Numbered from the stretch's first letter, positions 16,512 through 25,590 are shown. The stretch is DNA of 64,000 nt from Conexibacter arvalis (GCF_014199525.1 NZ_JACHNU010000003.1:186001-250000); one strand, 5' to 3'. The notes: generated by a model not told the origin, from the letters alone. Numbers and translations are program-made.

Positions 16512-17279
16512 TCAGGTATGGGTTCGACCGGGCGGCGCGGAGGAGCCCGCGCGGTTGGCCGCGACGATCGCCGCCTGGTCGGGCGGCGGCGCGGGCAGGT
16601 CGGCGAGGACCATCTCCGCGAACGCGTCGGGATCGGCGACGGCGAGCGCGGGATCGTGGCGGCGCTCGAAGCCGAGCGTCGAGAACGGGTTGCCCGACAG
16701 CGAGCGTCCGCAGACCGAGCCGCCGTAGTGGCTCGGCAGCAGCAGAAGGTCGTCGGGCAGCTCCAGCAGCCGCCGCAGCGAGGCGTGCAGCGTGCGCGCC
16801 GCCGCGCGCGGGTCGCCGCCGGCATGCAGGTCGGGACGGCCGACGTCGCCGATCAGCAGCGCGTCGCCGCTGAAGACGATCCACGGCTCCTCGTCGCCGC
16901 GACGCCGGTCGGCGACGACGTACGCGGCATGCGCGGGCGCGTGGCCGGGCGTCGAGAGCGCGGTGACGACCGTGTTGCCGAGCACGACCCGGGCCCTGTC
17001 CGCGAGCGGCTCGTGCGCGAACTCGACCTCCGCGCCGGCCGGCAGGTACGGCGTCGCCCCGGTGCGCTCGACCAGCGCCGGCAGGCCCGAGACGTGGTCG
17101 GCCTGCACGTGGGTCTCCAGCACCGCCGCGATCCGCACGCCGGCGTCGTCGGCCGCTCGCAGGTAGTCGTCGACCTTCTCGACGTGCGGATCGACGACCG
17201 CGACCTCGCCGACCGTGCCGCAGCCGAACAGACAGCTCGCGCACGCCGTCGGCGCGTGCAGGAACGGGCGCAGGATCAT
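16512..17279 (-). CDS. Metallo-beta-lactamase-fold hydrolase, ETHE1/persulphide dioxygenase-like
   Basis: 255 residues from ATG 17279 after GAGGAG. The MBL fold is shown by ETHVQADHVSGLPAL (56-70), TPGHAPAHA with His113, FSGDALLIGDVGRPDL with Asp139, and LLPSHYGGSVCG with His184. The GDVGRPDL stretch resembles persulphide dioxygenases (ETHE1-like) more than glyoxalase II. The metal motif HxHxDH reads H57-V-Q59-A-D61-H62, so the second His is Gln. It lies upstream of the methanethiol oxidase gene on the same strand (73-bp gap), consistent with sulphur detoxification. Confidence 0.82.
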   Translation of the reverse strand: MILRPFLHAPTACASCLFGCGTVGEVAVVDPHVEKVDDYLRAADDAGVRIAAVLETHVQADHVSGLPALVERTGATPYLPAGAEVEFAHEPLADRARVVLGNTVVTALSTPGHAPAHAAYVVADRRRGDEEPWIVFSGDALLIGDVGRPDLHAGGDPRAAARTLHASLRRLLELPDDLLLLPSHYGGSVCGRSLSGNPFSTLGFERRHDPALAVADPDAFAEMVLADLPAPPPDQAAIVAANRAGSSAPPGRTHT

Positions 17280-17423
17280 CGGCTGACTCCTCGGTGAGAC
17301 CGTGTGCGACCGACTCTACGCCCGGTCGTCGATTCCTTCCAGCCGACCGGCGCGACGCCGCGTCTGGCCGCTCGCGAGGACGAAGCGACCCGCGGTCCTC
17401 GGCGAGCGCATCGCCGAGCTGCG

Positions 17424-18623
17424 CTACCCGCCCGCAGACCGCGCGAGCCGATGCGCGACCTCCGACGAGGCGAGCGCGAGCAGCGCGATCGCGGCGGCGA
17501 CGAAGCCGACCCCGGCGGCGCCCGTCCACTCGATCGCGAGGCCGCCGACGACGCCCGAGAGCGCGATCGCGACGTAGAGGATCGAGGCGTGCAGCGAGAC
17601 GAGCACCGGGGCGAGCGGCGGGTTGAGGCCGATCAGGCGGTGCTGCTGCGGCGTGCTCATGCTGAAGGCCGCGACCGCCAGCAGCGCGACGAGCGCGATC
17701 GAGGCGCCGAGCGAGTCGGTCACGAGCGGCAGCGCGGCGAGGCAGGCCGCGACCCACACGAGGCAGAGGGCCATCACGCGGCGGCCGCCGACGCGGTCGC
17801 ACAGCAGCCCGGCGGCGTAGTTGCCGGCGACCGCGACGGCGCCGAGCGTGAACATCAGCACGGCGAGCCGGCCGCCGCTGCCGCCGGTCGCGGGGTCGAA
17901 GATCTCGGCGATGTAGGTGTAGAAGACGTAGACGGCGGTGAAGGCGACCATCGTCGTCGCCAGCATCGCGACGACCCGGCGGTCGGCGAGCGGCGCGACG
18001 CGCTCCCGCAGCCCCTCGGGCGCCGGGACGGAGACGGCGCGCGGCACCAGCGCGACCAGCGCGAGGCCGCCGACGAGCGCGAGCGCGACGACGAACCATA
18101 TCGTCGCGCGCCACCCGAGCGCGCCGCCGAGGGCGGTGCCGATCGGCGCGCCGAAGGCCGTCGCCGCGGTGAAGCCGGTCAGGACGGTGCCGATCGCCTG
18201 ACCGCGGCGCTCGGGCGCCACGAGCGCCGCTGCGGTGGTCGCCGCGACCGGGACGAACAGCCCGGTGCCGGCCGCCGCGACCACCTGCGCGAGCAGCAGC
18301 AGCGGAAACGACGGCGCGACCGCCGCGCCGACGGTGCCGAGCGCGTAGACCGCGACGGCGAGCAGCAGCGCCCGGCGCCGCGACCAGTGCGCCGTGAACG
18401 TCGCCAGCACCGGGCCGAGCAGCGCGCAGGCGAGCGCGAAGACCGTGACGACCTGGCCGGCGGCGGCGACCGTGATGCCGAACGAGCCGCCGAGCCGCGG
18501 CAGCATGCCGGCGAGCACGAACTCGTTCGTCGCGACCGCGAAGACGCCGAAGCCAAGGATCGGGACGCCGAGCCGCGACACGTTCGGCGACGAGGCGCTG
18601 ACGGCGGTGCTGACAGAGGGCAT
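17424..18623 (-). CDS. MFS drug/metabolite efflux transporter (DHA1 type)
   Basis: 399 residues with twelve hydrophobic segments. DHA1 features: N-terminal LGVPILGFGVFAVATNEFVLAGMLPRL (motif D-like, as in AraJ/Cmx families), WSRRRALLLA after TM2, and antiporter motif C-like GTVLTGFTAATAFGAPIGTALGG in TM5. Inner-membrane proton-driven exporter; substrate unknown, the family includes chloramphenicol and sugar exporters. Divergent from a LysR regulator 124 bp away that probably controls it. Confidence 0.88.
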   Translation of the reverse strand: MPSVSTAVSASSPNVSRLGVPILGFGVFAVATNEFVLAGMLPRLGGSFGITVAAAGQVVTVFALACALLGPVLATFTAHWSRRRALLLAVAVYALGTVGAAVAPSFPLLLLAQVVAAAGTGLFVPVAATTAAALVAPERRGQAIGTVLTGFTAATAFGAPIGTALGGALGWRATIWFVVALALVGGLALVALVPRAVSVPAPEGLRERVAPLADRRVVAMLATTMVAFTAVYVFYTYIAEIFDPATGGSGGRLAVLMFTLGAVAVAGNYAAGLLCDRVGGRRVMALCLVWVAACLAALPLVTDSLGASIALVALLAVAAFSMSTPQQHRLIGLNPPLAPVLVSLHASILYVAIALSGVVGGLAIEWTGAAGVGFVAAAIALLALASSEVAHRLARSAGG

Positions 18624-18714
18624 GGACCTCCTCGAGGAGTCGGCGGCGCGCGGCGCGACACGGCGCCGCGCCGGGTGCCATCAAGGATGTGGCCAGCGGG
18701 TTCAGAAGTCCAAC

Positions 18715-18734
18715 AGCTGATTCAGTTTGCAGCT
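18715..18734. promoter_or_regulatory. Candidate LysR operator between MFS and LysR genes
   Basis: Perfect dyad AGCTG-N10-CAGCT centred in the divergent intergenic region, 14 bp before the LysR start codon. The region is AT-richer than its flanks. Spacing suits a LysR-type dimer. No binding data; position and symmetry only. Confidence 0.45.
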
Positions 18735-18747
18735 AGCATTCTCACGT

Positions 18748-19740
18748 ATGGAGCTGCGCCATCTGCAGTACTTCGTCGCCGTCGTCGAGGAGCGCAGCTT
18801 CACGCGCGCGGCGGAGCGGCTCCACGTCGCCCAGTCGGGCGTGAGCGCGCAGGTCCGCCAGCTCGAGCGCGAGCTCGGCCAGACGCTGCTCGACCGCTCC
18901 GCGCGGACGGTCCGCGTCACCGACGTCGGCGCGGCCGTGCTGCCGTACGCCCGCGCGGCGCTCGCCGCCGCCGCGGGCGTGCGCGAGGTCGTCGACGAGC
19001 ACGTCGGCCTGCTGCGCGGGCGCGTCGCGCTCGGGATGGTCACCTCGGCCGCCGACGGCTTCGACCTGCCGGCGCTGCTGACCGCCTTCCACCGCCGCTT
19101 CCCCGCCGTCGACATGACGCTGTCGGAGGCGACCTCCGACCTGCTCGTCGCCGCCCTCCGCGCGGGCCGGCTCGACGCCGCGATCGTCGCGCCGGCGGGA
19201 CAGACCGCGTCGGCGCCGGCGGCGCCGGCAGCGGCCGCGCCGCAGTCAGGCGTTCCGACCGCCGCCGCGCCTGCGCCGCCGGCAGCGACCGCCGACGGCC
19301 TCGCCCTCCACGTCGTCGCCGACGAGCCGCTCGTCGCCGCGGTCCGCCCCGACCACCCGCTCGCGAAGAAGCGCAGGGCCAGAGTCCCGCTGACCGCCCT
19401 TCGCGACCAGCCGCTGATCAGCTTCCCGCGCAGCGTCGGCGCGCGCCTGACGATCGAGGAGGCGTGCGCCGGCGCCGGCTTCGAGCCGGCGATCGCGTTC
19501 GAGGCGAGCGATCCCAACGTGCTCGTCAAGCTCGCGGCGGCCGGCCTCGGCGTCGCGATCGTCCCAGCCCCCTACCCGCGCCAGCTGCCGCCCGACCGCC
19601 TCCGCACTCTCCCGCTCGACGACGACCGCCTGCGCGGCCGCCTCGCGCTCGCCTGGCGCGCCGACGCCCCGCTCAGCCCCGCCGCCCGAGCGCTGATCGA
19701 CCACCTGCGCGGCGCGCTGCCGGCCGCCGGCGAGCCGTGA
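18748..19740 (+). CDS. LysR-family transcriptional regulator
   Basis: 330 residues from ATG 18748 (an upstream TTG at 18727 would lengthen it by 7; the ATG gives the classic MELRHLQYFVAVVEERSFTRAAERL start). HTH 1-60, effector domain after residue 90. An Ala/Pro-rich insertion of about 30 residues (around 150-180, DNA 19200-19300) sits within the effector domain, another example of GC-rich low-complexity expansion in this window. Divergent from the MFS exporter. Confidence 0.91.
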   Translation: MELRHLQYFVAVVEERSFTRAAERLHVAQSGVSAQVRQLERELGQTLLDRSARTVRVTDVGAAVLPYARAALAAAAGVREVVDEHVGLLRGRVALGMVTSAADGFDLPALLTAFHRRFPAVDMTLSEATSDLLVAALRAGRLDAAIVAPAGQTASAPAAPAAAAPQSGVPTAAAPAPPAATADGLALHVVADEPLVAAVRPDHPLAKKRRARVPLTALRDQPLISFPRSVGARLTIEEACAGAGFEPAIAFEASDPNVLVKLAAAGLGVAIVPAPYPRQLPPDRLRTLPLDDDRLRGRLALAWRADAPLSPAARALIDHLRGALPAAGEP

Positions 19741-19817
19741 CGGTCACACGGTCCGCCGCGTGCCCAAGCGCGCGGGTGCCGACATCGCCTGCCAGCGCAG
19801 CGCTAGCCTCGTGCGCC

Positions 19818-20264
19818 ATGAATCGCCGTCTGCTCGCGCTCCTGTTCAGCGCCGTCGCCCTCGCCCTCCTCGCCCAGCCCGCCGCGGCCCGTCCGCCTGC
19901 CGGCGACTGGAGCTTCCTGCGCAAGGACGCCTTCCGCCACTACGCCTGCAAGGTCGCCGAGCGCGGCGGGGAGTGGCGGATCCGCACGGCGACCTTCATC
20001 AACGGCAACCACGACGCCCGCGCCCATGGGATCGGCGCCTACGCGGTGATCGCCCGCGGCCGCGGCGCGACCGGCCCGAGCCGCACCAGCACCGACTGGC
20101 GCGGTGCCTACATCCGGCTGACGCTCCCCGGCGCCCGCAGCGGCGATCGCCTGTGGGTGCAGGGCGCCTACTACGGCCCGGCGCGGCCGTGGGCCGACGG
20201 GGTGCGCGTCGCGTCGATCACGCGCTGCGCCAAGGGCAGAGCCTCCGCCAAGCGCGGGCGCTGA
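19818..20264 (+). CDS. Small secreted protein, function unknown
   Basis: 148 residues. MNRRLLALLFSAVALALLAQ followed by PAAARPP is a clear Sec signal peptide, probably cleaved after AAA or AAAR. The mature part of about 120 residues contains two Cys (YACKVAER and ITRCAKG) that could bridge, a GEWRIRTATFINGNHDAR stretch and ends in a basic KGRASAKRGR tail. I recognise no family. It stands alone between a LysR gene and the adenosine-deaminase-like gene. Confidence 0.72.
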   Translation: MNRRLLALLFSAVALALLAQPAAARPPAGDWSFLRKDAFRHYACKVAERGGEWRIRTATFINGNHDARAHGIGAYAVIARGRGATGPSRTSTDWRGAYIRLTLPGARSGDRLWVQGAYYGPARPWADGVRVASITRCAKGRASAKRGR

Positions 20265-20371
20265 CCGCCGCGCCGCCCGCGCGGGCGCGACCGCGGTCAA
20301 GCACTGCGCCGGACGCGGCCGCGCCGTCCCCGCGGGCGGGAGCGCGGTCAAGCCCTGCGCCACACCCGCCG

Positions 20372-21841
20372 ATGACCGGGTCGATGCCTGCTCCCGCCAC
20401 CGGCCCCGCTCGCCGCGCCGCCGCCCCGCTCCCGCACGTCCGTCGCCAGCGCGCGCTCGCCGCCCTGCTCGTCACCGCGCTCGCCCTGTTCGCAGCGCTC
20501 CTCGCGGCGGCGACGACCGCCTCTCCCGCCCGCGCCGACGAGGCCGGCGCCGCCCGCGCGCTGGAGCGCTTCCGCGACCGGCCGGCCCAGCTCAACCCCT
20601 TCCTGCGCGCGCTGCCGAAGGGCGCCGACCTGCACATGCACCTGTCCGGCGCGATCTACGCCGAGGACCTGCTGCGCTTCGGCGCGCGGGACGGCTCGTG
20701 CGCCGACACGGTCACGTTCGTCGCCAGCGTCGCGCCGTGCGGCCCGGGTCAGCGTCCGCTGACCGACGCCTACGCCGACAACGGCTTCCAGACGCAGCTG
20801 ATGAACGCCTGGTCGCTGAAGAGCTTCCCGCCCGGGATGCCCGGCCACGACCACTTCTTCGCGACCTTCGGCAAGTTCGGCGCGACGTTGAACACCAGCT
20901 ACGGCGAGGGGCTCGCGACCGTCGCGCGGCGTGCGCGGTCGCAGAACATCCAGTACCTGGAGGTGCTGACGACGCCGCGCTCGGGCGACACACGCGCGCT
21001 GTCGGAGGCGGTCCAGTTCACGCGCGACCTGCCGAGGCTGCGCGAGCGGATGCTCGCGGCCGGCCTGCGCGACATCCTCCCGAGAGCGCGCGCCGAGCTC
21101 GACGCGCTGGTCGCGCAGGAGGCGAGATTCGACCCGGCGCCCGACCCGCTCGTGCGCTACTCGGTCCAGATCTCGCGCGCGACCCCGCCGGCGCGCGTCT
21201 TCGCCCAGCTGCTGCTCGCCTTCGAGCTGATGGCCGACGACCCGCGCTGGGTCAGCCTCAACCTCGTCCAGCCCGAGGACGACGTCGTCGCGCTGCGCGA
21301 CTACCGCCTGCACATGCGGATGATCCGCTACCTGCGCGGCCTCTACCCGAAGGGCCACGTCACGCTCCACGCCGGCGAGCTGGTGCCGGGCCTGGCCCCG
21401 CCGGCCGACCTGCGCTTCCACATCCGCGCCGCCGTCGAGGTCGCGGGGGCCGAGCGGATCGGCCACGGCGTCGGCATCCGCTGGGAGCGCGACCCGGTCG
21501 GCCTGGCCCGCAGAATGGCCAGACGCGACGTGCTGGTCGAGGTGCCGCTGACCTCGAACGCCCAGATCCTCGGCGTCTCCGGCAGACGCCATCCGCTCCG
21601 CTTCTACCTGCGCCACAGAGTCCCCGTCGCGCTGGCGACCGACGACGAGGGCGTCTCGCGCACCGACCTGACCGAGCAGTACGAGCAGGCGGTGCGCGAC
21701 CACGGCCTCGGCTACCGCGCGCTCAAGCGGATGGCGATCGACTCGCTGCGCCACTCCTTCGCCGCCCCGGCGACGAAGCGCCGCCTGCTGCGCGAGCAGG
21801 CCCGCCGCTTCAAGGCGTTCGAGGCGAGGTACGAGCGTTGA
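20372..21841 (+). CDS. Secreted adenosine deaminase-family protein
   Basis: 489 residues from ATG 20372 (ATG 20384 also possible). A long N-terminal signal/anchor: basic region, then LAALLVTALALFAALLAAATTA and an ASPARADE cleavage-like site. Amidohydrolase motifs of adenosine deaminases: KGADLHMHLSGA (metal His pair), VTLHAGEL (His and catalytic Glu), AERIGHGVGI (His), LATDDEGVSRT (Asp, with DDEG where ADA usually has DDP). The layout and export resemble ADA2/ADGF-type extracellular deaminases. Likely deaminates adenosine-like nucleosides outside the cell; exact substrate not determinable. Confidence 0.85.
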   Translation: MTGSMPAPATGPARRAAAPLPHVRRQRALAALLVTALALFAALLAAATTASPARADEAGAARALERFRDRPAQLNPFLRALPKGADLHMHLSGAIYAEDLLRFGARDGSCADTVTFVASVAPCGPGQRPLTDAYADNGFQTQLMNAWSLKSFPPGMPGHDHFFATFGKFGATLNTSYGEGLATVARRARSQNIQYLEVLTTPRSGDTRALSEAVQFTRDLPRLRERMLAAGLRDILPRARAELDALVAQEARFDPAPDPLVRYSVQISRATPPARVFAQLLLAFELMADDPRWVSLNLVQPEDDVVALRDYRLHMRMIRYLRGLYPKGHVTLHAGELVPGLAPPADLRFHIRAAVEVAGAERIGHGVGIRWERDPVGLARRMARRDVLVEVPLTSNAQILGVSGRRHPLRFYLRHRVPVALATDDEGVSRTDLTEQYEQAVRDHGLGYRALKRMAIDSLRHSFAAPATKRRLLREQARRFKAFEARYER

Positions 21842-21915
21842 CCTCGCCTGCGATGCAGACGCGGTAGCGCCCCACGACACCGCCGCCGCGCTCGGTCCGC
21901 TCTACGATCAGCTTC

Positions 21916-22575
21916 ATGACGAATCCGATCGAGTCGCGCGCCGGTGCGCGCGCCGGCGCGCCGATGAGAAGCGCGAACGTCGTCTGGCACGAAGGGTCGC
22001 TGACGCGTGAGGAGCGCTGGAGCGCGCTCGGGCGCGGCGGGGCGACGGTGTGGCTGACCGGCCTGCCGGCGGCCGGCAAGTCGGAGCTGGCCGAGGCGCT
22101 GGAGGCGTCGCTGTTGAGAGCTGGCCGCGCCGCCTACCGGCTCGACAGCACGACGATGCGCCAGGGCGTCTGCTCCGACCTCGGCTACGGCGCCGAGGAC
22201 CGGCGCGAGAACAACCGCCGCCTCGCCGAGCTGGCGAAGCTGTTCGCGGATGCCGGCACGATCGCGATCGTCGCCGCCGTCTCGCCGTTCGCCGACGGCC
22301 GTCAGGCCGCCCGCGACGCCCACGAGCGCGACGGGCTCGCGTTCGTCGAGGTGTTCGTCAACACGCCGCTGGCCGACTGCGTCGCGCGCGACCCCTACGG
22401 CACCTACCGTCGCGCGCGCGAGCAGGCGACGCCGGAGGCGCCGGGGATCGACGCGCTGTACGAGCCGCCGGCCGCGGCCGACGTCGAGGTCACCCCCGAC
22501 CTCACGACCGAGCAGGCGGTCGACCGCGTCGCCGACGCGCTGCTCGCGCGGGCCGGGCTCGCGCTCGGCCGCTGA
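21916..22575 (+). CDS. cysC: Adenylylsulfate (APS) kinase-like protein
   Basis: 219 residues. Starts near ATG 21916. APS kinase features: NVVWHEGSLTREERW (21-35), P-loop GLPAAGKS (49-56), LGYGAEDRRENNRRLAELAKLFADAG, AAVSPFADGR, FVNTPLADCVARDPYGTYRRAR. It would phosphorylate APS to PAPS. Deviations: the P-loop is usually GLSGAGKST, and the substrate loop LDGDNVRHGL is LDSTTMRQGV here, so the aspartate pair is partly lost and the true substrate may differ. No sulphurylase gene is next to it. Confidence 0.82.
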   Translation: MTNPIESRAGARAGAPMRSANVVWHEGSLTREERWSALGRGGATVWLTGLPAAGKSELAEALEASLLRAGRAAYRLDSTTMRQGVCSDLGYGAEDRRENNRRLAELAKLFADAGTIAIVAAVSPFADGRQAARDAHERDGLAFVEVFVNTPLADCVARDPYGTYRRAREQATPEAPGIDALYEPPAAADVEVTPDLTTEQAVDRVADALLARAGLALGR

Positions 22576-22658
22576 GGAGGGCGCCGGCGCGGCCGCGGCG
22601 CCGCACCGCGGTCGCCGGTCGCGCGCTCGGCCTTTCGGGGCCGGCGCCCGCCCGTGCG

Positions 22659-24512
22659 CTACCGAGCGCGCGGAGCGAGCACGCGGACGAAGCGGCGGAC
22701 GGGCGCCGACAGCCGGCCGTCGGCGCGCCGCGCGCGAACGGTGATGCGGTGGAGGCCCGGTCTCAGGCGCAGTCGCAACGTTCGCGCACGCACCGGCACA
22801 CGCGCGGCAGCTGCGGCGCTGGCGCTGGCGCTCGCGCGGAGCAGGCGGGTCCTGGCGGTGAAGCTGTGGGTCGCGCGGAAACTGCCGGCGAAGCGGCGCG
22901 TCGGGTCGGGCGCGGGACAGCGGCGCAGCGCACCCGTGCCGACCGCGCGCTCGATCCGCACGACGACGGGCGCACGGGACGCGAGGCGCATCCGCAGCCC
23001 GACGCGCACGATGCCGGCGGCGGTCGGTCGGACGCAGCGTCGGGCCAGCGTCAGCTTGCTCAGGACCGGCGCGGCCGCGCGGCTCGCCGGTCGCGGCGCC
23101 GGGTCGGGCGAGGGGTGCGGCGCCTCCGGCTCGTCACCTGAGGGCAGGGCGGGGACGGGCGGGGGGGACGGGGCCGCCGGGCTCTTCGGGGACGGCCGGC
23201 ACGACGACCTCGACGCGAGCGCGCGCGCCGTCGCCGCCGTTGCACGAGACGGTCTGACCGGTGTAGACCGCCTCGGTCGAGCAGCCTTCGTCGTCGGTGA
23301 CCGTCACCGTGGCCGTGTAGCGGCCCGGCGCGGCGTAGGCGTGGGTCACCTGCGGGCTGGCGGTCGTCCGCGCGGTGCCGTCGCCGAACTCCCATGCGTA
23401 GCGCGCGACGACGCCGTCGGGGTCGGACGAGCCGCCGGCGTCGAGCGCGGTCGCGGCGCCCGCGGGCGCCGCCGTTGCGACGAGCTCCGCGCGCGGTCCC
23501 TGGTTGGGCGCGACCGCGATGCCGTACGGCAACCCGCCGACGAAGATCGGCGGTCTCGGGCTGCCGGTGGCGAGATCGACCGCCACGACGTCGCCCGACT
23601 CTCGAGTGACGTATGCAGTCGCGCCGTCGGGCGAGATCGCGATCGCCGTCGGCTTGCCACCCACCACGATCGACGGGCCGGCTGCGTTCGTCGCCGTGTC
23701 GATCGGCGTCACCTGGCCGTCGTCGCTCGTGACGTACGCGGTCGCGCCGTCGGGCGTGACGGCGACGCCATGCGCGGGGCCGCCGAGGAGGATCGAGCTG
23801 TCGGCCGTCCCCGTCGCCGTGTCGATCCGCACGACCGTGCCGTCCAACCGGCCGGCGTAGACGGTGGCGCCGTCCGGCGTCACCGCGATGCCGCGCGCGG
23901 CGAAGCCTCCCCCGATCGGCGCACCAGCGGTGCCGCTGGCGAGGTCGACCGGCGTGACCGTGCCCGTCGAATATCCGGTGACGTACGCGGTCGCTCCGTC
24001 GGGTGAGATCGCGACGGCGTAGGGGGAGAAGATGCCGATCGGCGGACGCACCGTCGCGCTCGCGAGATCGACCGGAACGAGGGCGTGGTCGCCGATCACC
24101 GTGACGTACGCGGTCGCGCCGTCTGGAGAGACCGCGATCCCGAGCGGCTGATCGCCCACGGGAATCGGCGCGCCGACCGCGCCGGTGGCGGTGTCGAACG
24201 GCGCGATCGCTCCCAGCCACTGCAGGACGACCCACCCGTTCTGCCGTCCGGCGCGAGCGCGACCGTACGCGTGCCGTCTGGCATCGCGAACGGCGCTCCC
24301 GCAACCCCCGCGACGCCGTCGATCGGCACCACGGTCCGATCGGCGTCCGTGGTGGCGTAGATCGTCCGTGCCTCCGCCGCCGCTCCGTGCCCCAGCGCGA
24401 GCAGCGCCGCGACCGCTGCGATGCACGCCGAGCCCGCGCGCCGCCGACCGCTGCGCCACCCGACGGCGGCCGACATCCCCTGCTGGTACATGCCCCGGCT
24501 ATCGGCGGGCAT
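22659..24512 (-). pseudogene. Secreted YVTN beta-propeller/PKD protein broken by two frameshifts
   Basis: Three reading frames make one coherent protein. Segment 1 (24512 down to about 24240) has a signal peptide (SACIAAVAALLALGHGAAAEA) and the first propeller blade. Segment 2 (about 24230 to 23134) continues in another frame with repeated blades (VSPDGATAYVT, five or more copies) and a PKD domain (WEFGDGTARTTASPQVTHAY). Segment 3 (about 23165 to 22659) continues in a third frame with a Pro-rich linker and a beta-rich tail starting VLSKLTLARRCVRPTAAG. One extra base restores the first junction (24231-24240), one fewer G in the G7 run at 23161-23167 restores the second. Either a pseudogene, sequencing errors, or a phase-variable surface protein. 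Start ATG at 24512, 24491 or 24476. Confidence 0.78.
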
Positions 24513-24774
24513 GAGATGGGACTTGAGCTACCGAGCGGTCGGCCGGCGTGAAGCGCGCCCCATCACCGAGGCCACGATGAAGAGCTCAGACCCGCTACCG
24601 GTCGTCCACTTCGAGGTCATCGGCAGCCGGCTGGCTCGAGCGCGCTCGGTGCATGTCGCGGCGCGGCGGCGGTCGAGCGGGTCGAGCGCGCGCGGCGACC
24701 ACCGCGCCGTTCGTCACCGTCGACGCCAGCTGAAACGTGTTGACCACGCCGCCTCCAGCGTTAGGCTTGATCGC

Positions 24775-24999
24775 ATGGACAAGTCGCCCACGACCAGCAT
24801 CGAGATCGACACCGACCTGCTTGAAGAGCTGCGCGCCGAGGCTCCCGGCAAGGATGACCGCGAGCTGATCGAGGACATGGCCGTGCGCGCTGTCGGGCTG
24901 GCGACCGTGCGGCGGGTCCGTGCCCGCTTCAACCTCCCCGAGGAAGAGGCGCTCGAGATCGCCGTCAGAGCAGTGCACGACGCTCGCGCCGGGCGTTGA
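24775..24999 (+). CDS. Small antitoxin-like protein (ribbon-helix-helix type)
   Basis: 74 residues: MDKSPTTSIEIDTDLLEELR, then ELIEDMAVRAVGLATVRRVR and a C-terminal EEEALEIAVRAVHDARAG. The TSIEIDTDLLEELR start looks like a ribbon-helix-helix strand and helix as in VapB-type antitoxins. The next gene, a PIN-domain toxin, starts inside its stop (TTGA at 24996-24999), the usual antitoxin-toxin coupling. The toxin is truncated, so the antitoxin may be a relic. The 262 bp before it (24513-24774) hold nothing I can support. Confidence 0.7.
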   Translation: MDKSPTTSIEIDTDLLEELRAEAPGKDDRELIEDMAVRAVGLATVRRVRARFNLPEEEALEIAVRAVHDARAGR

Positions 25000-25214
25000 C
25001 CCGACTCGTCGTCGACGCCAGCGCGCTGGTCTCGGGGATCATCGGCGCGGAGGACAAGCCTCCTGCCCTTCTACTCGACGCGATCTTCGACCGAGCGTTC
25101 GAGCCGGTCATCTGCCCGCGAGTGCTCGCCGAGGTCCAGCGCACGCTCACCCGTCCCTGCTTCCGCGCGGCTACTTGGCGAGACGGTCGAACGTCTCGCG
25201 GTGCTCGCCGATGA
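24996..25214 (+). pseudogene. Truncated PIN-domain toxin (VapC-like)
   Basis: TTG start at 24996, overlapping the antitoxin stop. Only about 57 residues match a PIN domain: VVDASALVSGIIGAEDKPPALLLDAIF, then FEPVICPRVLAEVQRTLTRPCF. The first catalytic Asp is present, but the later acidic residues of the fold (normal length about 130-140) are missing. After RPCFR a 1-base shift at about 25166 would give GETVERLAVLADDA, which again looks like the PIN family, and then the similarity ends. So the gene has a frameshift and a lost 3' half and is probably inactive. Confidence 0.62.
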
Positions 25215-25446
25215 CGCACTCCGCGAACGCGCGGTTCTCCGCGTGGCGCGCGACGCGCGGGTCGTCGGCGAGCTTGGCGCCGCGGAGGCGCACATCGTCG
25301 TCGAAGGCATAGCGCTCGCGCAGATCGCGCGCGACCTCGCGCACGACGTCGTCGGTGATTCGTTGCGCGCCCAGGCGGTCGAGTCTGCGCCGACGCGCGC
25401 GGACTTCCAGGCGCTTGGTATTCCCCAACCCCCAGCTACCGCGCAC
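25171..25446 (-). CDS. Hypothetical small protein or gene remnant
   Basis: 91 codons from GTG 25446 to TAG 25171. The C-terminal 70 residues look protein-like (RITDDVVREVARDLRERYAF, then DDPRVARHAENRAF and HRETFDRLAK) with high GC3, while the first 20 residues look arbitrary. It overlaps the decayed 3' end of the PIN gene on the other strand. I recognise no family. It may be the surviving end of a gene whose 5' part was lost in the same rearrangement that cut the PIN gene. From 25447 to 25551 I see nothing else. Confidence 0.35.
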   Translation of the reverse strand: MRGSWGLGNTKRLEVRARRRRLDRLGAQRITDDVVREVARDLRERYAFDDDVRLRGAKLADDPRVARHAENRAFAECVIGEHRETFDRLAK

Positions 25447-25551
25447 GCACGCACCGCGAAACGGCGCCCCCGCGGTTGCCCGGCGGCGCTCGCGACGTGC
25501 GGTGCTTCCGCGCGCGTTCCGGCGGGCCTCTGTGGCGCCGGAGCGCCATCC

Positions 25552-25583
25552 GCGCTGGGGCGCCGCGAGCGGCGCCCCAGCGC
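25552..25583 (-). terminator. Strong hairpin after the fasciclin gene
   Basis: Perfect 13-bp stem (GCGCTGGGGCGCC with its complement) and a 6-base loop, starting 7 bp beyond the fasciclin stop codon. No T-run follows, as is common in very GC-rich genomes. Likely transcription end for the fasciclin gene. Confidence 0.65.
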
Positions 25584-25590
25584 GAGGTGC

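Noticed and set aside
20265-20371. Duplicated element between the secreted protein and deaminase genes
   Set aside because: A roughly 20-30 bp imperfect direct repeat (GCGGTCAAGC...CTGCGCC, twice) is present but too short and diverged to call a defined element.
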